From: an uncultured Blautia sp.
GTDB lineage: Bacteria; Bacillota; Clostridia; Lachnospirales; Lachnospiraceae
DNA length: 16,484 nucleotides
Reading direction: 5' to 3'
Assembly (NCBI GenBank): GCA_900765525.1
Contig: CAAFRY010000097.1
Location: 1-16,484 of the forward strand
Part shown: piece after piece, positions 5,959-14,739 of the stretch
How the letters are laid out: every line of letters starts with the position of its first letter
Numbering within the stretch: the stretch's first letter is position 1
The notes under the pieces: model-generated
What the model was told of the DNA's origin: nothing
Databases searched by the model: none
What the model saw: the letters and a program-made list of their open reading frames with translations, nothing else
Program-made: the position numbers and the translations under genes

Positions 5959-7911
5959 CTATTCTCTAAGTATCCAGACCAGCATTTCCCCTTCCCCTCT
6001 GTTCCCCCAAAGGAAATAGGGAATTGCCGTTAAAAAGGTCTCTCTGCTGCTCTCTTGTCCAGTATAATAAGGTCGCAAGTCCTCTTCACTGCCGGCTTTT
6101 CTCACACCTTCCACCTGGAGTAGGACTCCTGTTCCAAGAATTTTTTTCTCTTTTATCTTTATACCAGGATTTCTTCTTATACGCAGTTCTTCTAAATATT
6201 TTCCGTTATCTTTTTCTTCAATACAATAAAGTATAGGACCTCTCATCACTGCTGCTTTTCCCAGATTATAAATAATCCTGGGATTAGACTGCAGTACCAC
6301 CGGCATCATCTCCATATGTAATCCCACTCTCATACCGGAACCATTGTAGGGAAGATAGGCATATCCATCCTCATAGCAGATTTCTTCCAGCTGCCGCCCA
6401 TTCACGCAAAGCTTCCAGTCTTTACACCAGCCAGGAATACGAATGGCAATCCTGGATTTTCCCACTCCGGATATTTCCAGCTCCACATCTCCGCTCCAGG
6501 GATAATTGGTTTCCATTTGAATATGCAGATTCCCTCCTTTCCCTTTAAAATCACCCGTACACTGTGCAAACATCTGGATAAAGACCGTATCTTCATTTTC
6601 TCCTAAAATATATTTTCCAAGTCCTCCAAGAGTTCTGGCTATATTTGGCGGACAGCAGGCACAGGAATGCCATTTGGGCCTGCGTGCCTTCAAATGAAAA
6701 CGCTGGGGATTCGCCTTATAAAAATAGGGTTTCATTTCCATTGGGTTGGTATAAAAAAAGTGTTTTCCATCTTTACCCAGAGCAGCCAGCACAGTATTAT
6801 ACAGAGTATTCTCAATCACATCTCCGTAACAGCCTTTCCCTTCCGCCTGATACAATTCCTGGGAAAAGAACACAAGTCCCAAAGCTGCGCAGGTTTCTGA
6901 ATAATTAGTGTCATTGGGAAGGTCATAATCACGGGTAAAGGCCTCTCCCGATGGAGTAGAACCGATACTGCCGTTAATATACATCTGTCTGTTTACAATA
7001 TTTTTCCAGATATTCCGGCATACTTCCAGTTTCCTTTCATCTCCCTCTCTGCCGGCAAGACCAGCCATTGCCGTATACATATATACTCCTCTGACCGCAT
7101 GTCCCACTGGTTTTTTCTGTTCCCATACAGGAAGATGAAACTGATTGTATTCTTTATAGGAAAACTGGTTGTAAACACGATTAGGCTCCTCTTCTACTGC
7201 ATTGGTCCAATGACTGATGCCTCCTCTTTTTTTGAATTCCTGTTCAAAAAAATCGTTTTTTCCCCTTTCCTCCAAAAAATACTCTGCCATTCGTAAATAT
7301 TTTAGATTTCCGGTAATTTCAAACAGCTTTTGGAGTCCTATCTCTACTTCCTGATGTCCCGGATACCCATGGAGTTTTCCCTCCTCTTCCCCGAATTTAG
7401 AGCAAATACAATCTGCCAGCTTACATGCAATACCCAGCAAAGTCTCTTTTCCCGTACCTTTCGTGTAAGCTGCTGCCGCTTCCATCAGATGTCCTCCACA
7501 GTACAGTTCATGGCACTCTAAAATATTGGTCCATTTTTTATCCGGTTCTTTCAACTGAAAATAAGTATTCAGATAGCCGTCCGGCTCCTGGGCTTTTTCC
7601 ATCAGCCCAATAATGCAGTCCGCTTTTTCTTCTATATCCGGAGCTTTCCTCACCTGCAGCATATTCCCTACCGCTTCCAGCCACTTATACAAATCGCTGT
7701 CCTGAAATACAAAACCTCCATGTTCTCCCTGAAGTTCTCCTGCTGCAATGCGGAAATTCCTCACAGTGTAGCTTTTCTCTGCTCCTTCAACCCTGTCATT
7801 TAATATCTCCCACTGGTAGGGAATGACCGTATCAAAAATCAAATCCTGATATTCTTTCCAAATACCCCCTGTAAGCTTCACCTGGTTCAGCTCTGCGCCT
7901 TTTACCCTCAT
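5959..7911 (-). CDS. Glycoside hydrolase family 127, beta-L-arabinofuranosidase-type
   Basis: This 650-residue enzyme has no signal peptide and is therefore probably cytoplasmic. It is predicted to release beta-linked L-arabinofuranose from short oligosaccharides or glycopeptides. GH127 enzymes use a zinc-bound cysteine nucleophile; in Bifidobacterium HypBA1 the key residues are E322, E338, C340, C417 and C418. The equivalents here are in place: GEAFTRDYDLPNDTNYSETC gives E323, E339 and C341, and HSCACCPPN gives C419 and C420. The near-identical numbering and a length close to the 658-residue model support full-length function. The first half is an alpha-helical (alpha/alpha)6-barrel type region with LNTYFQL, ELYCGGHLMEAA and HGYPGHQEVEIGLQKL; the remainder is beta-rich. 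Last gene of the operon, 5 bases after the response regulator stop, with AAAGGA 8 bases before the ATG. Substrate is inferred from family; related GH146-like specificities cannot be excluded. Confidence 0.88.
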   Translation of the reverse strand: MRVKGAELNQVKLTGGIWKEYQDLIFDTVIPYQWEILNDRVEGAEKSYTVRNFRIAAGELQGEHGGFVFQDSDLYKWLEAVGNMLQVRKAPDIEEKADCIIGLMEKAQEPDGYLNTYFQLKEPDKKWTNILECHELYCGGHLMEAAAAYTKGTGKETLLGIACKLADCICSKFGEEEGKLHGYPGHQEVEIGLQKLFEITGNLKYLRMAEYFLEERGKNDFFEQEFKKRGGISHWTNAVEEEPNRVYNQFSYKEYNQFHLPVWEQKKPVGHAVRGVYMYTAMAGLAGREGDERKLEVCRNIWKNIVNRQMYINGSIGSTPSGEAFTRDYDLPNDTNYSETCAALGLVFFSQELYQAEGKGCYGDVIENTLYNTVLAALGKDGKHFFYTNPMEMKPYFYKANPQRFHLKARRPKWHSCACCPPNIARTLGGLGKYILGENEDTVFIQMFAQCTGDFKGKGGNLHIQMETNYPWSGDVELEISGVGKSRIAIRIPGWCKDWKLCVNGRQLEEICYEDGYAYLPYNGSGMRVGLHMEMMPVVLQSNPRIIYNLGKAAVMRGPILYCIEEKDNGKYLEELRIRRNPGIKIKEKKILGTGVLLQVEGVRKAGSEEDLRPYYTGQESSRETFLTAIPYFLWGNRGEGEMLVWILRE

Positions 7912-7916
7912 ATCTC

Positions 7917-8756
7917 TTATCCTTTCTCCGTATTTTCCGGCAGCTTTTCTCCTTTAAAAAATCTCATTCTATAATCATTTGGAGTACACCCTTCTATCTT
8001 TTTAAAAACCTGGATAAAATAGCTTGGATTTTCAAAGCCTGTCATGTCTGCAATTTCTTTTACTTTCATATGGGTTTCTTTTAAAAGAAGCTTGGCCTTT
8101 TCCAACCTAAGCCCGGTTAAATATTGGCTAAAAGAACATCCCATTTCTCTATGAAACAATTCTGATAAGTAATTTTTATTTAAATAAACATTCCCCGCCA
8201 CCTCTTCCAGGGAAATATTATTCTGATAATGCTCCTCCACATATTGTTTTGCCCTGTTGATGGACCTGTTGCCTTCTTCAGGAAAAATTTTTTCCTCTTC
8301 CCATTGATTCAGATATTCTTTTTTCAGTTTGCTCAGCTCTGATTGTAAAAGCTTTAGGCGGCCCTTTTCTTTCTTTTTTTTCTTCCAGACAGAATACATT
8401 TGCTCCATAATATCCGCCAGTTCTTTTTTCTGTATGGGTTTTAACAGGTAGCCCCCTGCACCGTTTCTGATAGCTTCCTGCACATAAGAAAAATCTGTAT
8501 ACGCACTGATAAACACACATAATATGTTTTCATTGGTCTCTCTTAATTTTTTCAGCATTTCCAATCCTGTCATATAAGGCATCCGTATATCGGAAATAAC
8601 CATATCCACCTTATATTTCCTGCAAAATTCCACAGCTTCCTCCCCGTTAGATACAACCCCTGCAATCTCTAAGTTACCGTTTATCTCTTTCAGATATTGA
8701 GAAATAAGAAATCGTATATCTTTTTCATCATCAGCAATCAATATCTTCATCCTCAT
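7917..8756 (-). CDS. YesN-type response regulator with AraC-family DNA-binding domain
   Basis: This cytoplasmic transcription regulator is the partner of the adjacent histidine kinase. From the chosen start MRMKILIADDEKD it has 279 residues. The receiver domain (about 3-122) has acidic D9/D10, the phosphoacceptor D56 in ISDIRMP, S84 and K106 in YLLKP. A basic coiled linker (about 120-165) follows. The C-terminal AraC double helix-turn-helix (about 175-275) shows ISLEEVAGNVYLNKNYLSELFHREMG and VKEIADMTGFENPSYFIQVFKKIEGCTPNDYR. An open frame extends to 8810, but GGAGG lies 6 bases before the ATG at 8756 (12 bases before the second ATG at 8750), so the longer start is unlikely. The start overlaps the kinase gene by 26 bases, which implies translational coupling. 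It probably activates the promoter upstream of 16409. Confidence 0.9.
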   Translation of the reverse strand: MRMKILIADDEKDIRFLISQYLKEINGNLEIAGVVSNGEEAVEFCRKYKVDMVISDIRMPYMTGLEMLKKLRETNENILCVFISAYTDFSYVQEAIRNGAGGYLLKPIQKKELADIMEQMYSVWKKKKKEKGRLKLLQSELSKLKKEYLNQWEEEKIFPEEGNRSINRAKQYVEEHYQNNISLEEVAGNVYLNKNYLSELFHREMGCSFSQYLTGLRLEKAKLLLKETHMKVKEIADMTGFENPSYFIQVFKKIEGCTPNDYRMRFFKGEKLPENTEKG

Positions 8757-10518
8757 CCTGCACCTCCATCTGAAAGGACACCTTGGTCCCTTTCCCCAGC
8801 GCACTCTCAATGTTCAAGCCCGCCTTTTGACCACAGCATAATTTAAGTCTGTCATTAACATTTCTAAGTCCTATGCCTCCGTTTTTCTTTTCTGTTTTTT
8901 CAGAAGTTTCCCCTGTTTTCAACATTTTCTGTAGCTGTTCCAGTTTTTCTTCTGGAATTCCCACGCCGTTGTCCCTAACTGCCACCAAAATGCAGCCCGC
9001 TTTTTTGATGCATTCTATTATGATAATTTTTTCTCGGTTGTCTCTGAATCCATGTTTAAATGCATTTTCAACTAAAGGCTGAATCGTAAGTCCCGGAATT
9101 TTTCTGTTCGCTGCCTCTTTATCAATGCGATAAAACATTTGTACAGACTCTCCGAATCGGAACTCCTGAATTCTTACATAGTTTTTTACATATTGTATTT
9201 CGTCTTCCAGATAAACCTCTTTTTCCACATCATTTAAAACATATCTGTACATCATCGCCAGGGCTTCTGTTACTTTTTGTATCTCGTAATTTTGGCTTTG
9301 CAAAGCCTGGCTGCAAATCATCTCAAAACAGTTAGACAAAAAATGAGGATTTATCTGCATCTGCAGAGCAGTAAGTTTGGCCTGCAGCAGCTGGTTTCTG
9401 GCCTGAGCTGTTGTTTCTATCATGGAATCCAGCCGTTCGGTCAAATCGTTATACCTGGCCGCCAGAATCTGCATCTCTTCCCATGGACTGTAAATCTGAA
9501 TTTTATTCATCTGCCCTGACTTTTCCATTTCTGTCAGGTTTTTCGTAAGAAGCCTCAGGGGATAGGTAATTTTTTTTGATACTCCGTAAGCATAAATGCT
9601 GGCTCCTACTAAAAAAATGATAATCAGGATTACCGATATTTTCAAATTTTCCCTAAGGTTTTTGTTCACAGATTCCTGGTTCATATAAACCTTTAAATTC
9701 CATCCATTAGACAGAGGGTACTCTTTTTTATAACTATTCCCGTTTATTTTTCTGTCCTTTTTATATTGGTCTCCCTGATTCTCTTTTTTCCCGATTTTTT
9801 TCATATCAGGAAAAGACACCAGCTTTTGGTTTTGGTCTGTAATATAGGCCAGTGCATTAGGATTGGAATTTATGACCTCCAATATGTTTACCAGTTCCTG
9901 GTACTTAAAGTCAATCTGGAGAATTCCCCGTACTTCATCAACATTATAAATACTGTATATTTTTTTGACATAGGAAAACACATAAGGGCTGGGCTTCCCC
10001 TCCAAAAGATAATCCTGTGGGTGAACAGATACATAGGGTTGTTTGCTGCCCTCTTCCGCCTGTTCCATAGCTTCCCCGGACAAAAGCTTATCTTTCACTG
10101 CATAGTCCTGGGTGCTGCAGAACCAGGAGTCTGCAGGCACCCAGAAGATGTCCTGTATGAAGGTACAGGAACGGCGGAACGACAGCAGTTCTTCCTCTGT
10201 TCTTTTATATTCGTCCAGATTTCTCTTTTCACGGTTTTCTGATGTATTTTTCACGTTACTGTCCTGAAGCAGAATATCTATAATTTGATATTGTGCCACA
10301 CCAATCTGCCCCAAAAGATTCTCCAACTCTTTCATCACCAGCTTAGACTCTTTTTCAATCTCGCTGATTCCTTCTTCATGGGTATATTTATATGTCTGAT
10401 AAAAATGAAAACCACTTATAATACATGCCGTTAATATGATTAAAATCATAAAGGACATTAACATACTGTTTTTTATCGTTTTTTTCATTTTCCATCTCAT
10501 ATTTTTTATACATTCCAA
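8731..10518 (-). CDS. YesM-type sensor histidine kinase
   Basis: This is a membrane sensor kinase of the LytS/YesM class (His_kinase plus HATPase_c). One transmembrane helix (about 18-40), a large extracytoplasmic sensing region (about 41-292, probably Cache-like) and a second helix (about 293-312) lead into HAMP (about 312-365). The phosphoacceptor H392 sits in INPHFLSN; most relatives have Tyr where this has Ser395. The ATPase domain shows LVENAFKHG (482-490), DNGVGI (516-521) and GGIGLRNVNDRL (547-558). The frame opens at a TTG (10518) overlapping the previous gene by 13 bases, with GGAGAGAG upstream; ATGs at 10500 or 10488 are possible alternatives. The C-terminal QDEDEDIDC is encoded by the stretch that also contains the regulator's start site. 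Such kinases typically respond to sugar-bound binding proteins. Confidence 0.9.
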   Translation of the reverse strand: MECIKNMRWKMKKTIKNSMLMSFMILIILTACIISGFHFYQTYKYTHEEGISEIEKESKLVMKELENLLGQIGVAQYQIIDILLQDSNVKNTSENREKRNLDEYKRTEEELLSFRRSCTFIQDIFWVPADSWFCSTQDYAVKDKLLSGEAMEQAEEGSKQPYVSVHPQDYLLEGKPSPYVFSYVKKIYSIYNVDEVRGILQIDFKYQELVNILEVINSNPNALAYITDQNQKLVSFPDMKKIGKKENQGDQYKKDRKINGNSYKKEYPLSNGWNLKVYMNQESVNKNLRENLKISVILIIIFLVGASIYAYGVSKKITYPLRLLTKNLTEMEKSGQMNKIQIYSPWEEMQILAARYNDLTERLDSMIETTAQARNQLLQAKLTALQMQINPHFLSNCFEMICSQALQSQNYEIQKVTEALAMMYRYVLNDVEKEVYLEDEIQYVKNYVRIQEFRFGESVQMFYRIDKEAANRKIPGLTIQPLVENAFKHGFRDNREKIIIIECIKKAGCILVAVRDNGVGIPEEKLEQLQKMLKTGETSEKTEKKNGGIGLRNVNDRLKLCCGQKAGLNIESALGKGTKVSFQMEVQDEDEDIDC

Positions 10519-11522
10519 AGATTTTCTCTCTCCAGAAATGCCGCTCCTATTTGCTCTTTTACAATCTCATCTGGATTGTCCATATACATAGCCCCATTAT
10601 ACCACAAAAGCCAGCCGGTTTCCTTTTTCAGGACGTAAGGTTTATATACTGCTTTCTGATCAAAGCCTTCCTTATCCGGCGCCAAAATTGGATTCAAAGG
10701 GTATCTTTCCCATTCTGTAATCCCGTCTTTTGACCTGGCCAAACCAATGGCCGCCCTGTCTACATGGATAAAGCCTATATAAAACATGTAATAATAACCA
10801 TCCCATTTCAAAACATGGCAGGCTGCTACCTTATCTCTTTCCCATGGAATATCCGGTCGGTTTTCCATGATAGGATTCTGAATATATTTCTTCCAGTGTA
10901 TACCATCCTTGCTCTCTCCGTATCCGATAGCGTCCGGCTCATGATTCCCCCCGCCAGAGTACCACATTTTATACATTTGTTTGTCTTCTTCGTAGATGAC
11001 ATGAGGACACATGATTGCTTTCTGTTCCCAGGTCTGCTCCGGCACCATCACCGGTTCCGAAAATCTTTCCCAGTGGATTCCGTCTATACTCTGAGCATAG
11101 CCAATACAAGACCGTCCCTCATTTTTATACGGGTCCATTTGTCCTGAATACCACATTTTATAGATTCCGTCTTTTTTTATGACAGAAGGACGGTTTAATT
11201 CATCTTTGTCCCACCCAGAGTCAGGATTAGGCCCTAAAACCTCTATGGGCTCCGTCCAGGAAATACCATCTTTGCTTTCTGTATAGGCAATACATTTATG
11301 GGCTCTCCAGGAAAACCACATTTTATAGATTCCTTCATCTTCCAGCACAGAAATATCAAAACAGGTACCATATTCTCTGCCCAATACCGGATTCCCCTCA
11401 TATTTTTTCCAACCGTCACGGGCTCCATAGGGATAAAGCTTCAGATTTTCCGGAGTATCCCAGAAAAATCTGTCTTCATATCTCTCTACATAGTATTCTT
11501 TGTCTTGTTTCATATTATCCAT
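10506..11522 (-). CDS. Five-bladed beta-propeller protein, glycosidase-like (GH43/GH32/GH130 fold)
   Basis: This 338-residue protein has no signal peptide, so it is probably cytoplasmic. Five blade cores are visible: IYKMWFSW (65-72), IYKMWYSG (120-127), MYKMWYSG (183-190), YYMFYIG (244-250) and WLLWYNG (304-310). Most are followed by an IGYxxSxDGIxW strand (CIAYTESKDGISW, CIGYAQSIDGIHW, AIGYGESKDGIHW, AIGLARSKDGITEW). This repeat is the hallmark of five-bladed propeller carbohydrate enzymes. I cannot assign one GH family: acidic residues recur at blade starts (for example FDISVLED near 55-62 and ELNRPSV near 108-114), but the catalytic set is not certain. AAGGAGG lies 8 bases before the ATG. 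It sits 17 bases after the MalG-type permease, which supports a role in breaking down the imported glycoside, by hydrolysis or phosphorolysis. Confidence 0.75.
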   Translation of the reverse strand: MDNMKQDKEYYVERYEDRFFWDTPENLKLYPYGARDGWKKYEGNPVLGREYGTCFDISVLEDEGIYKMWFSWRAHKCIAYTESKDGISWTEPIEVLGPNPDSGWDKDELNRPSVIKKDGIYKMWYSGQMDPYKNEGRSCIGYAQSIDGIHWERFSEPVMVPEQTWEQKAIMCPHVIYEEDKQMYKMWYSGGGNHEPDAIGYGESKDGIHWKKYIQNPIMENRPDIPWERDKVAACHVLKWDGYYYMFYIGFIHVDRAAIGLARSKDGITEWERYPLNPILAPDKEGFDQKAVYKPYVLKKETGWLLWYNGAMYMDNPDEIVKEQIGAAFLERENLWNV

Positions 11523-11539
11523 GTCCTGTTCCTCCTTCT

Positions 11540-12367
11540 TTAACCCTTTATACTTCCTGCCGTCATTCCCTTTACCACCTGCTTTTGAAACAAGATAAAG
11601 AAAATCAGCACCGGCAAAATTAAAATCATAACTGCCGCTGAAATCAATCCATAATCTGATACATACTGAGCCTTCATGTTATAGCAAACTTGATTTAATG
11701 TAATAAAATCCTGTTTAGAAATAATCAGCAGGCTGAGAAATAAATCATTCCATGAATTCAGCAAAACAAAAGTACCTACTGTAGCAAGCCCTCCCTTTGA
11801 AATGGGAAGGATGATTCTGCAAAAAGTCTGGACTCTTCCGCATCCGTCAATCATGGCCGCATCTTCTAATTCCTCCGGAAGCTCTTTCATAAAAGGAACT
11901 AAAATAAAAATGCTGAAAGCAAGGTTTGTGACAATGAAAGCAAGAATGATACCCTGCCTGGTGTTCAATATATCAATTTTTCGGAAAATAAGAATAAAAG
12001 GTATGATAATAGCGTTTATAGGTATCATGATTCCCAATGAAAAATAATGATATAACTTTTTCCCTTTTGAAAGCCTGGCAATCACATAAGCGGCCATTGC
12101 GCTAAATGCTACCGTAAAAATCACGGCCGTCACAGAATAAAAAACACTGTTCAGCATATGTACCGGTACTTCCGCAGCCTCCCAGGCTAAACTGTAATTT
12201 TCCCATTTTGGATTAGAGGGCAATGCAAAAGGTCTGGAAAATATCTCGCTGTTTTCCTTTAGAGATGAAATTCCCATCCACAGCAGAGGATACAGCATCA
12301 AAACTGATACCATGATTAAAATAATGTATTTAATGATAATTCCCGGTTTTACTTTTTTCTTATGCAT
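11540..12367 (-). CDS. Carbohydrate ABC transporter permease, MalG/AraQ type
   Basis: This 275-residue inner-membrane permease has about six transmembrane helices (first at about 12-33). The cytoplasmic EAA loop that docks the ATPase is at about 166-188 (ELEDAAMIDGCGRVQTFCRIILP). The N-terminal YPLLWMGISSLKENSEIF and the C-terminal KQVVKGMTAGSIKG are typical of the CUT1 MalG-like half. It pairs with the MalF-type protein whose stop lies 10 bases upstream. AGGAGGAGG lies immediately before the ATG. No ATP-binding subunit is encoded in the operon, so a shared MsmX-type ATPase is presumed. Confidence 0.92.
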   Translation of the reverse strand: MHKKKVKPGIIIKYIILIMVSVLMLYPLLWMGISSLKENSEIFSRPFALPSNPKWENYSLAWEAAEVPVHMLNSVFYSVTAVIFTVAFSAMAAYVIARLSKGKKLYHYFSLGIMIPINAIIIPFILIFRKIDILNTRQGIILAFIVTNLAFSIFILVPFMKELPEELEDAAMIDGCGRVQTFCRIILPISKGGLATVGTFVLLNSWNDLFLSLLIISKQDFITLNQVCYNMKAQYVSDYGLISAAVMILILPVLIFFILFQKQVVKGMTAGSIKG

Positions 12368-12377
12368 ATTCCTCCTC

Positions 12378-13265
12378 CTAATCCTTCCTGTTTATCCAGG
12401 CAAACAGCAGGTTTACTATCACTGTGACGAGAATAGCCAGCAGCAGCATACAAACTGCAATTGCAGTTCCCCTTCCGATAGATGAATCTACAAATGCTTC
12501 TTTATACATATAAATAGACAAAAATGTACTGGAAGCTCCCGGCCCTCCCTGAGTCATCATGTAAGGAATGTCAAAGGTTTTAATAGAGCCAGTCAGGTTG
12601 ATGATAATGCAGACCTGAACCATGCCCTTGATACTGGGTATAATAATTCTGAAAAAAATATCTACGGTATTTGCCCCGTCAATGACTGCGCTCTCAATAA
12701 GTTCCTTGGGAATGGACTGCATAGCAGCCAGCAAAATAATAAAATAATATCCCAGGTACTGCCACACACCCGGCAGGATAACACTGAATAACACCACCTT
12801 GGGATCAGACAGCCAATTTTGCGTCAAATGTTCCAACCCTAAATTCTGCAGCATAAGATTTACCGGGCCGAAGACAGGATTAAAAAACAAGGAAAACATC
12901 AATCCGATAATGGTTGCAGAAATGACTACCGGCACAAAATAGGCAGACTGAAAAAAGCGAAAACCTTTCTTTATACGAAAAACCATATAGGCCAGAAGTA
13001 AAGCCAGTGGTATCTGAATCAAGATTCCTGCAAGCATACTGATAATGGTATTTCCCAAAACCGTTCCGAAATACCGGTCGTGAAAAAATAAATCTGCAAA
13101 ATTATCCAGTCCTATAAATTTTTTCCCGGAAACACCGTCCCACTTCAAAAGTGCATAATACAAAGAAGATATTGCGGGAAAAATCAAAAAAACGGTGTAT
13201 AAAAACACTGACGGCATCTGAAAGCAACAGCGGAAGATTTTCTCTCGGTTTCTTCTGTTCTCCAT
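12378..13265 (-). CDS. Carbohydrate ABC transporter permease, MalF/UgpA/AraP type
   Basis: This 295-residue permease is the MalF-like half of the CUT1 transporter. It has about six transmembrane helices, a LKWDGVSGKKFIGLDNFADLF loop (40-60) characteristic of this subfamily, and an EAA motif at about 189-210 (LIESAVIDGANTVDIFFRIIIP). The conserved MMTQGGPGASSTFLSIYMYKEAF segment follows near the C-terminus. GGGGAG lies 5 bases before the ATG. It is separated from the binding-protein gene by an 85-base gap containing a long hairpin, which is expected to lower its expression relative to the binding protein. Confidence 0.92.
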   Translation of the reverse strand: MENRRNREKIFRCCFQMPSVFLYTVFLIFPAISSLYYALLKWDGVSGKKFIGLDNFADLFFHDRYFGTVLGNTIISMLAGILIQIPLALLLAYMVFRIKKGFRFFQSAYFVPVVISATIIGLMFSLFFNPVFGPVNLMLQNLGLEHLTQNWLSDPKVVLFSVILPGVWQYLGYYFIILLAAMQSIPKELIESAVIDGANTVDIFFRIIIPSIKGMVQVCIIINLTGSIKTFDIPYMMTQGGPGASSTFLSIYMYKEAFVDSSIGRGTAIAVCMLLLAILVTVIVNLLFAWINRKD

Positions 13266-13287
13266 GATTACTCCCCTTTCTTAATAA

Positions 13288-13341
13288 AGGAGCTGCCACA
13301 TTAAACATATATTAGGAATATTGCTTAATGCGACGGCTCCT
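13288..13341 (-). other. Long intergenic hairpin between binding-protein and permease genes
   Basis: Two 20-base arms (13288-13307 and 13322-13341) pair almost throughout. AGGAGC/GCTCCT (6 bp) and CATTAA/TTAATG (6 bp) are perfect, with wobbles and one mismatch in the block between. The tip continues as ATATT/AATAT (5 bp) around a three-base loop, with one bulged base. In the minus-strand transcript only a short T-run follows, so it looks more like a partial terminator or an RNA-stabilising structure than a full stop. It begins 10 bases after the binding-protein stop. Confidence 0.7.
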
Positions 13342-13350
13342 CCTAACCTT

Positions 13351-14712
13351 TTAATTTTCCTTGGCTGCCGCCAGAGAATTGTCTATATTTTCAATGATTT
13401 GTTCCGGCGTGGATATTCCTGCCAGTAATTCGTCAAATCCGTCTGCAAAATCAGTCCAGCATTCTGTTTTCGGACAGGTCTGAGGAAAATTAGGACAGGA
13501 TTCTTTGCCTTTTGCATACTCTATAATCTCCGCCAGCATAGGTACCGTCACCTTGCTTTCATCTATCTCCATATCCACTCTTGACGGAATGGAGCCTTCG
13601 TTATAAAGAGCGCTTTCCTGCACTTCCTGTGAATAGAGGTAATCTACCAATGTAATAATAGCGTCATGTTTACTTTCATCTTCCCAGGCTTCTTTAGAAA
13701 TCACATATCCCATATCGCCTCCTGCCCGGGTAAAGTTTGAAGTATCTCTGGTTCCTCCCGGCATTACAGGTGCATCTACGATAACGGTTTTATCTGCCAT
13801 CTCCTGAGACATGTTGGGAATCTGCCAGGTCCATGCATATATCATCGCTGCCTTTCCCTCATTGTAAAGGGCAAACTGCTGGTCCCAATCTCCCACAGAA
13901 ACCGTATCAGAAGGGAACAAATTATTCTCCCTCATGGTATCTATAATCTCCAGAGTGTTCCTGATGTTCTCTGTATCAATGGTGTAATTCTGTGTCAGAT
14001 TTTCAAAATCCTTATCGCAGTCAGGCATCTGCCCTAAAATTTCTGCTACAAATTCATGAGACGGATTTCCTCCCTTTGAACCCATAGCAAAAGGAATAAT
14101 CCCGTTTTCATTAAAGGCATCGGACATGGCCAGCATGTCATCCAATGTCTTTGGAATCTCTACACCACATTGCTGAAACAATTCCTCATTACACAGCCAC
14201 ACTCCATATTGGAGTCCTGTTGTAATGGTTACCAAGGTATCGTTGGATGAAGTCCTGCTAAAGGATTCTTCCGGAAACAGCTCACGTTTCACTTCTTTTG
14301 ACTCCTCCAGATACTCATCAAAAGGAATGATAACATCTGCATCCAACAGCATCGTAGAGTTTCCGCCGCTGCCCCAATAAAAGAACACATCAGGTACGGT
14401 ATCGCTGGCAATATCTGTTTTAATTTTGGCCTTTAATTCATCCCCAAGGATATTTTCATGCTCCAGCTTAAATTCTCCGCTGTGCTCCTGAGCAAACGTT
14501 TCAATCAAATCATAAGTGGGCTTTGTTTTGGGGTCAGAAGGTGTTGTCCAGCTAATGAGCCGTATAGTGGGAACATCCTTTTCAGAGGCCTGCTCTTCCC
14601 CTGCCCCTGTGTCTTCTCCTTTCCCGCCGCCGGAACAGCCGGCCATACTGCCTAAGATAAGGGCCATACCCAGCCCAAAAGCCATCATTCTCTTCACTGA
14701 TTTATTTTTCAT
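13351..14712 (-). CDS. Extracellular sugar-binding lipoprotein of the ABC transporter (SBP family 1)
   Basis: This 453-residue solute-binding protein captures the sugar outside the membrane and delivers it to the MalF/MalG permeases. It has a lipoprotein signal peptide: basic MKNKSVKR, a hydrophobic core, and a lipobox ending MAGC with the modified Cys at 26. A Gly/Glu-rich linker (27-45) follows. The mature domain opens with PTIRLISWTT and contains the family-typical FALYNEGKAAMIYAWTW (about 280-296). I chose ATG at 14712 because GGAGGG lies 8 bases upstream; the frame could open at 14736, but that start has no site and precedes the signal peptide by eight residues. The start lies 27 bases after the SDR stop. 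The ligand is unknown, but an arabinofuranosyl oligosaccharide would fit the operon. Confidence 0.92.
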   Translation of the reverse strand: MKNKSVKRMMAFGLGMALILGSMAGCSGGGKGEDTGAGEEQASEKDVPTIRLISWTTPSDPKTKPTYDLIETFAQEHSGEFKLEHENILGDELKAKIKTDIASDTVPDVFFYWGSGGNSTMLLDADVIIPFDEYLEESKEVKRELFPEESFSRTSSNDTLVTITTGLQYGVWLCNEELFQQCGVEIPKTLDDMLAMSDAFNENGIIPFAMGSKGGNPSHEFVAEILGQMPDCDKDFENLTQNYTIDTENIRNTLEIIDTMRENNLFPSDTVSVGDWDQQFALYNEGKAAMIYAWTWQIPNMSQEMADKTVIVDAPVMPGGTRDTSNFTRAGGDMGYVISKEAWEDESKHDAIITLVDYLYSQEVQESALYNEGSIPSRVDMEIDESKVTVPMLAEIIEYAKGKESCPNFPQTCPKTECWTDFADGFDELLAGISTPEQIIENIDNSLAAAKEN

Positions 14713-14739
14713 CCTAAAGTCCCTCCATTTCATCATATC

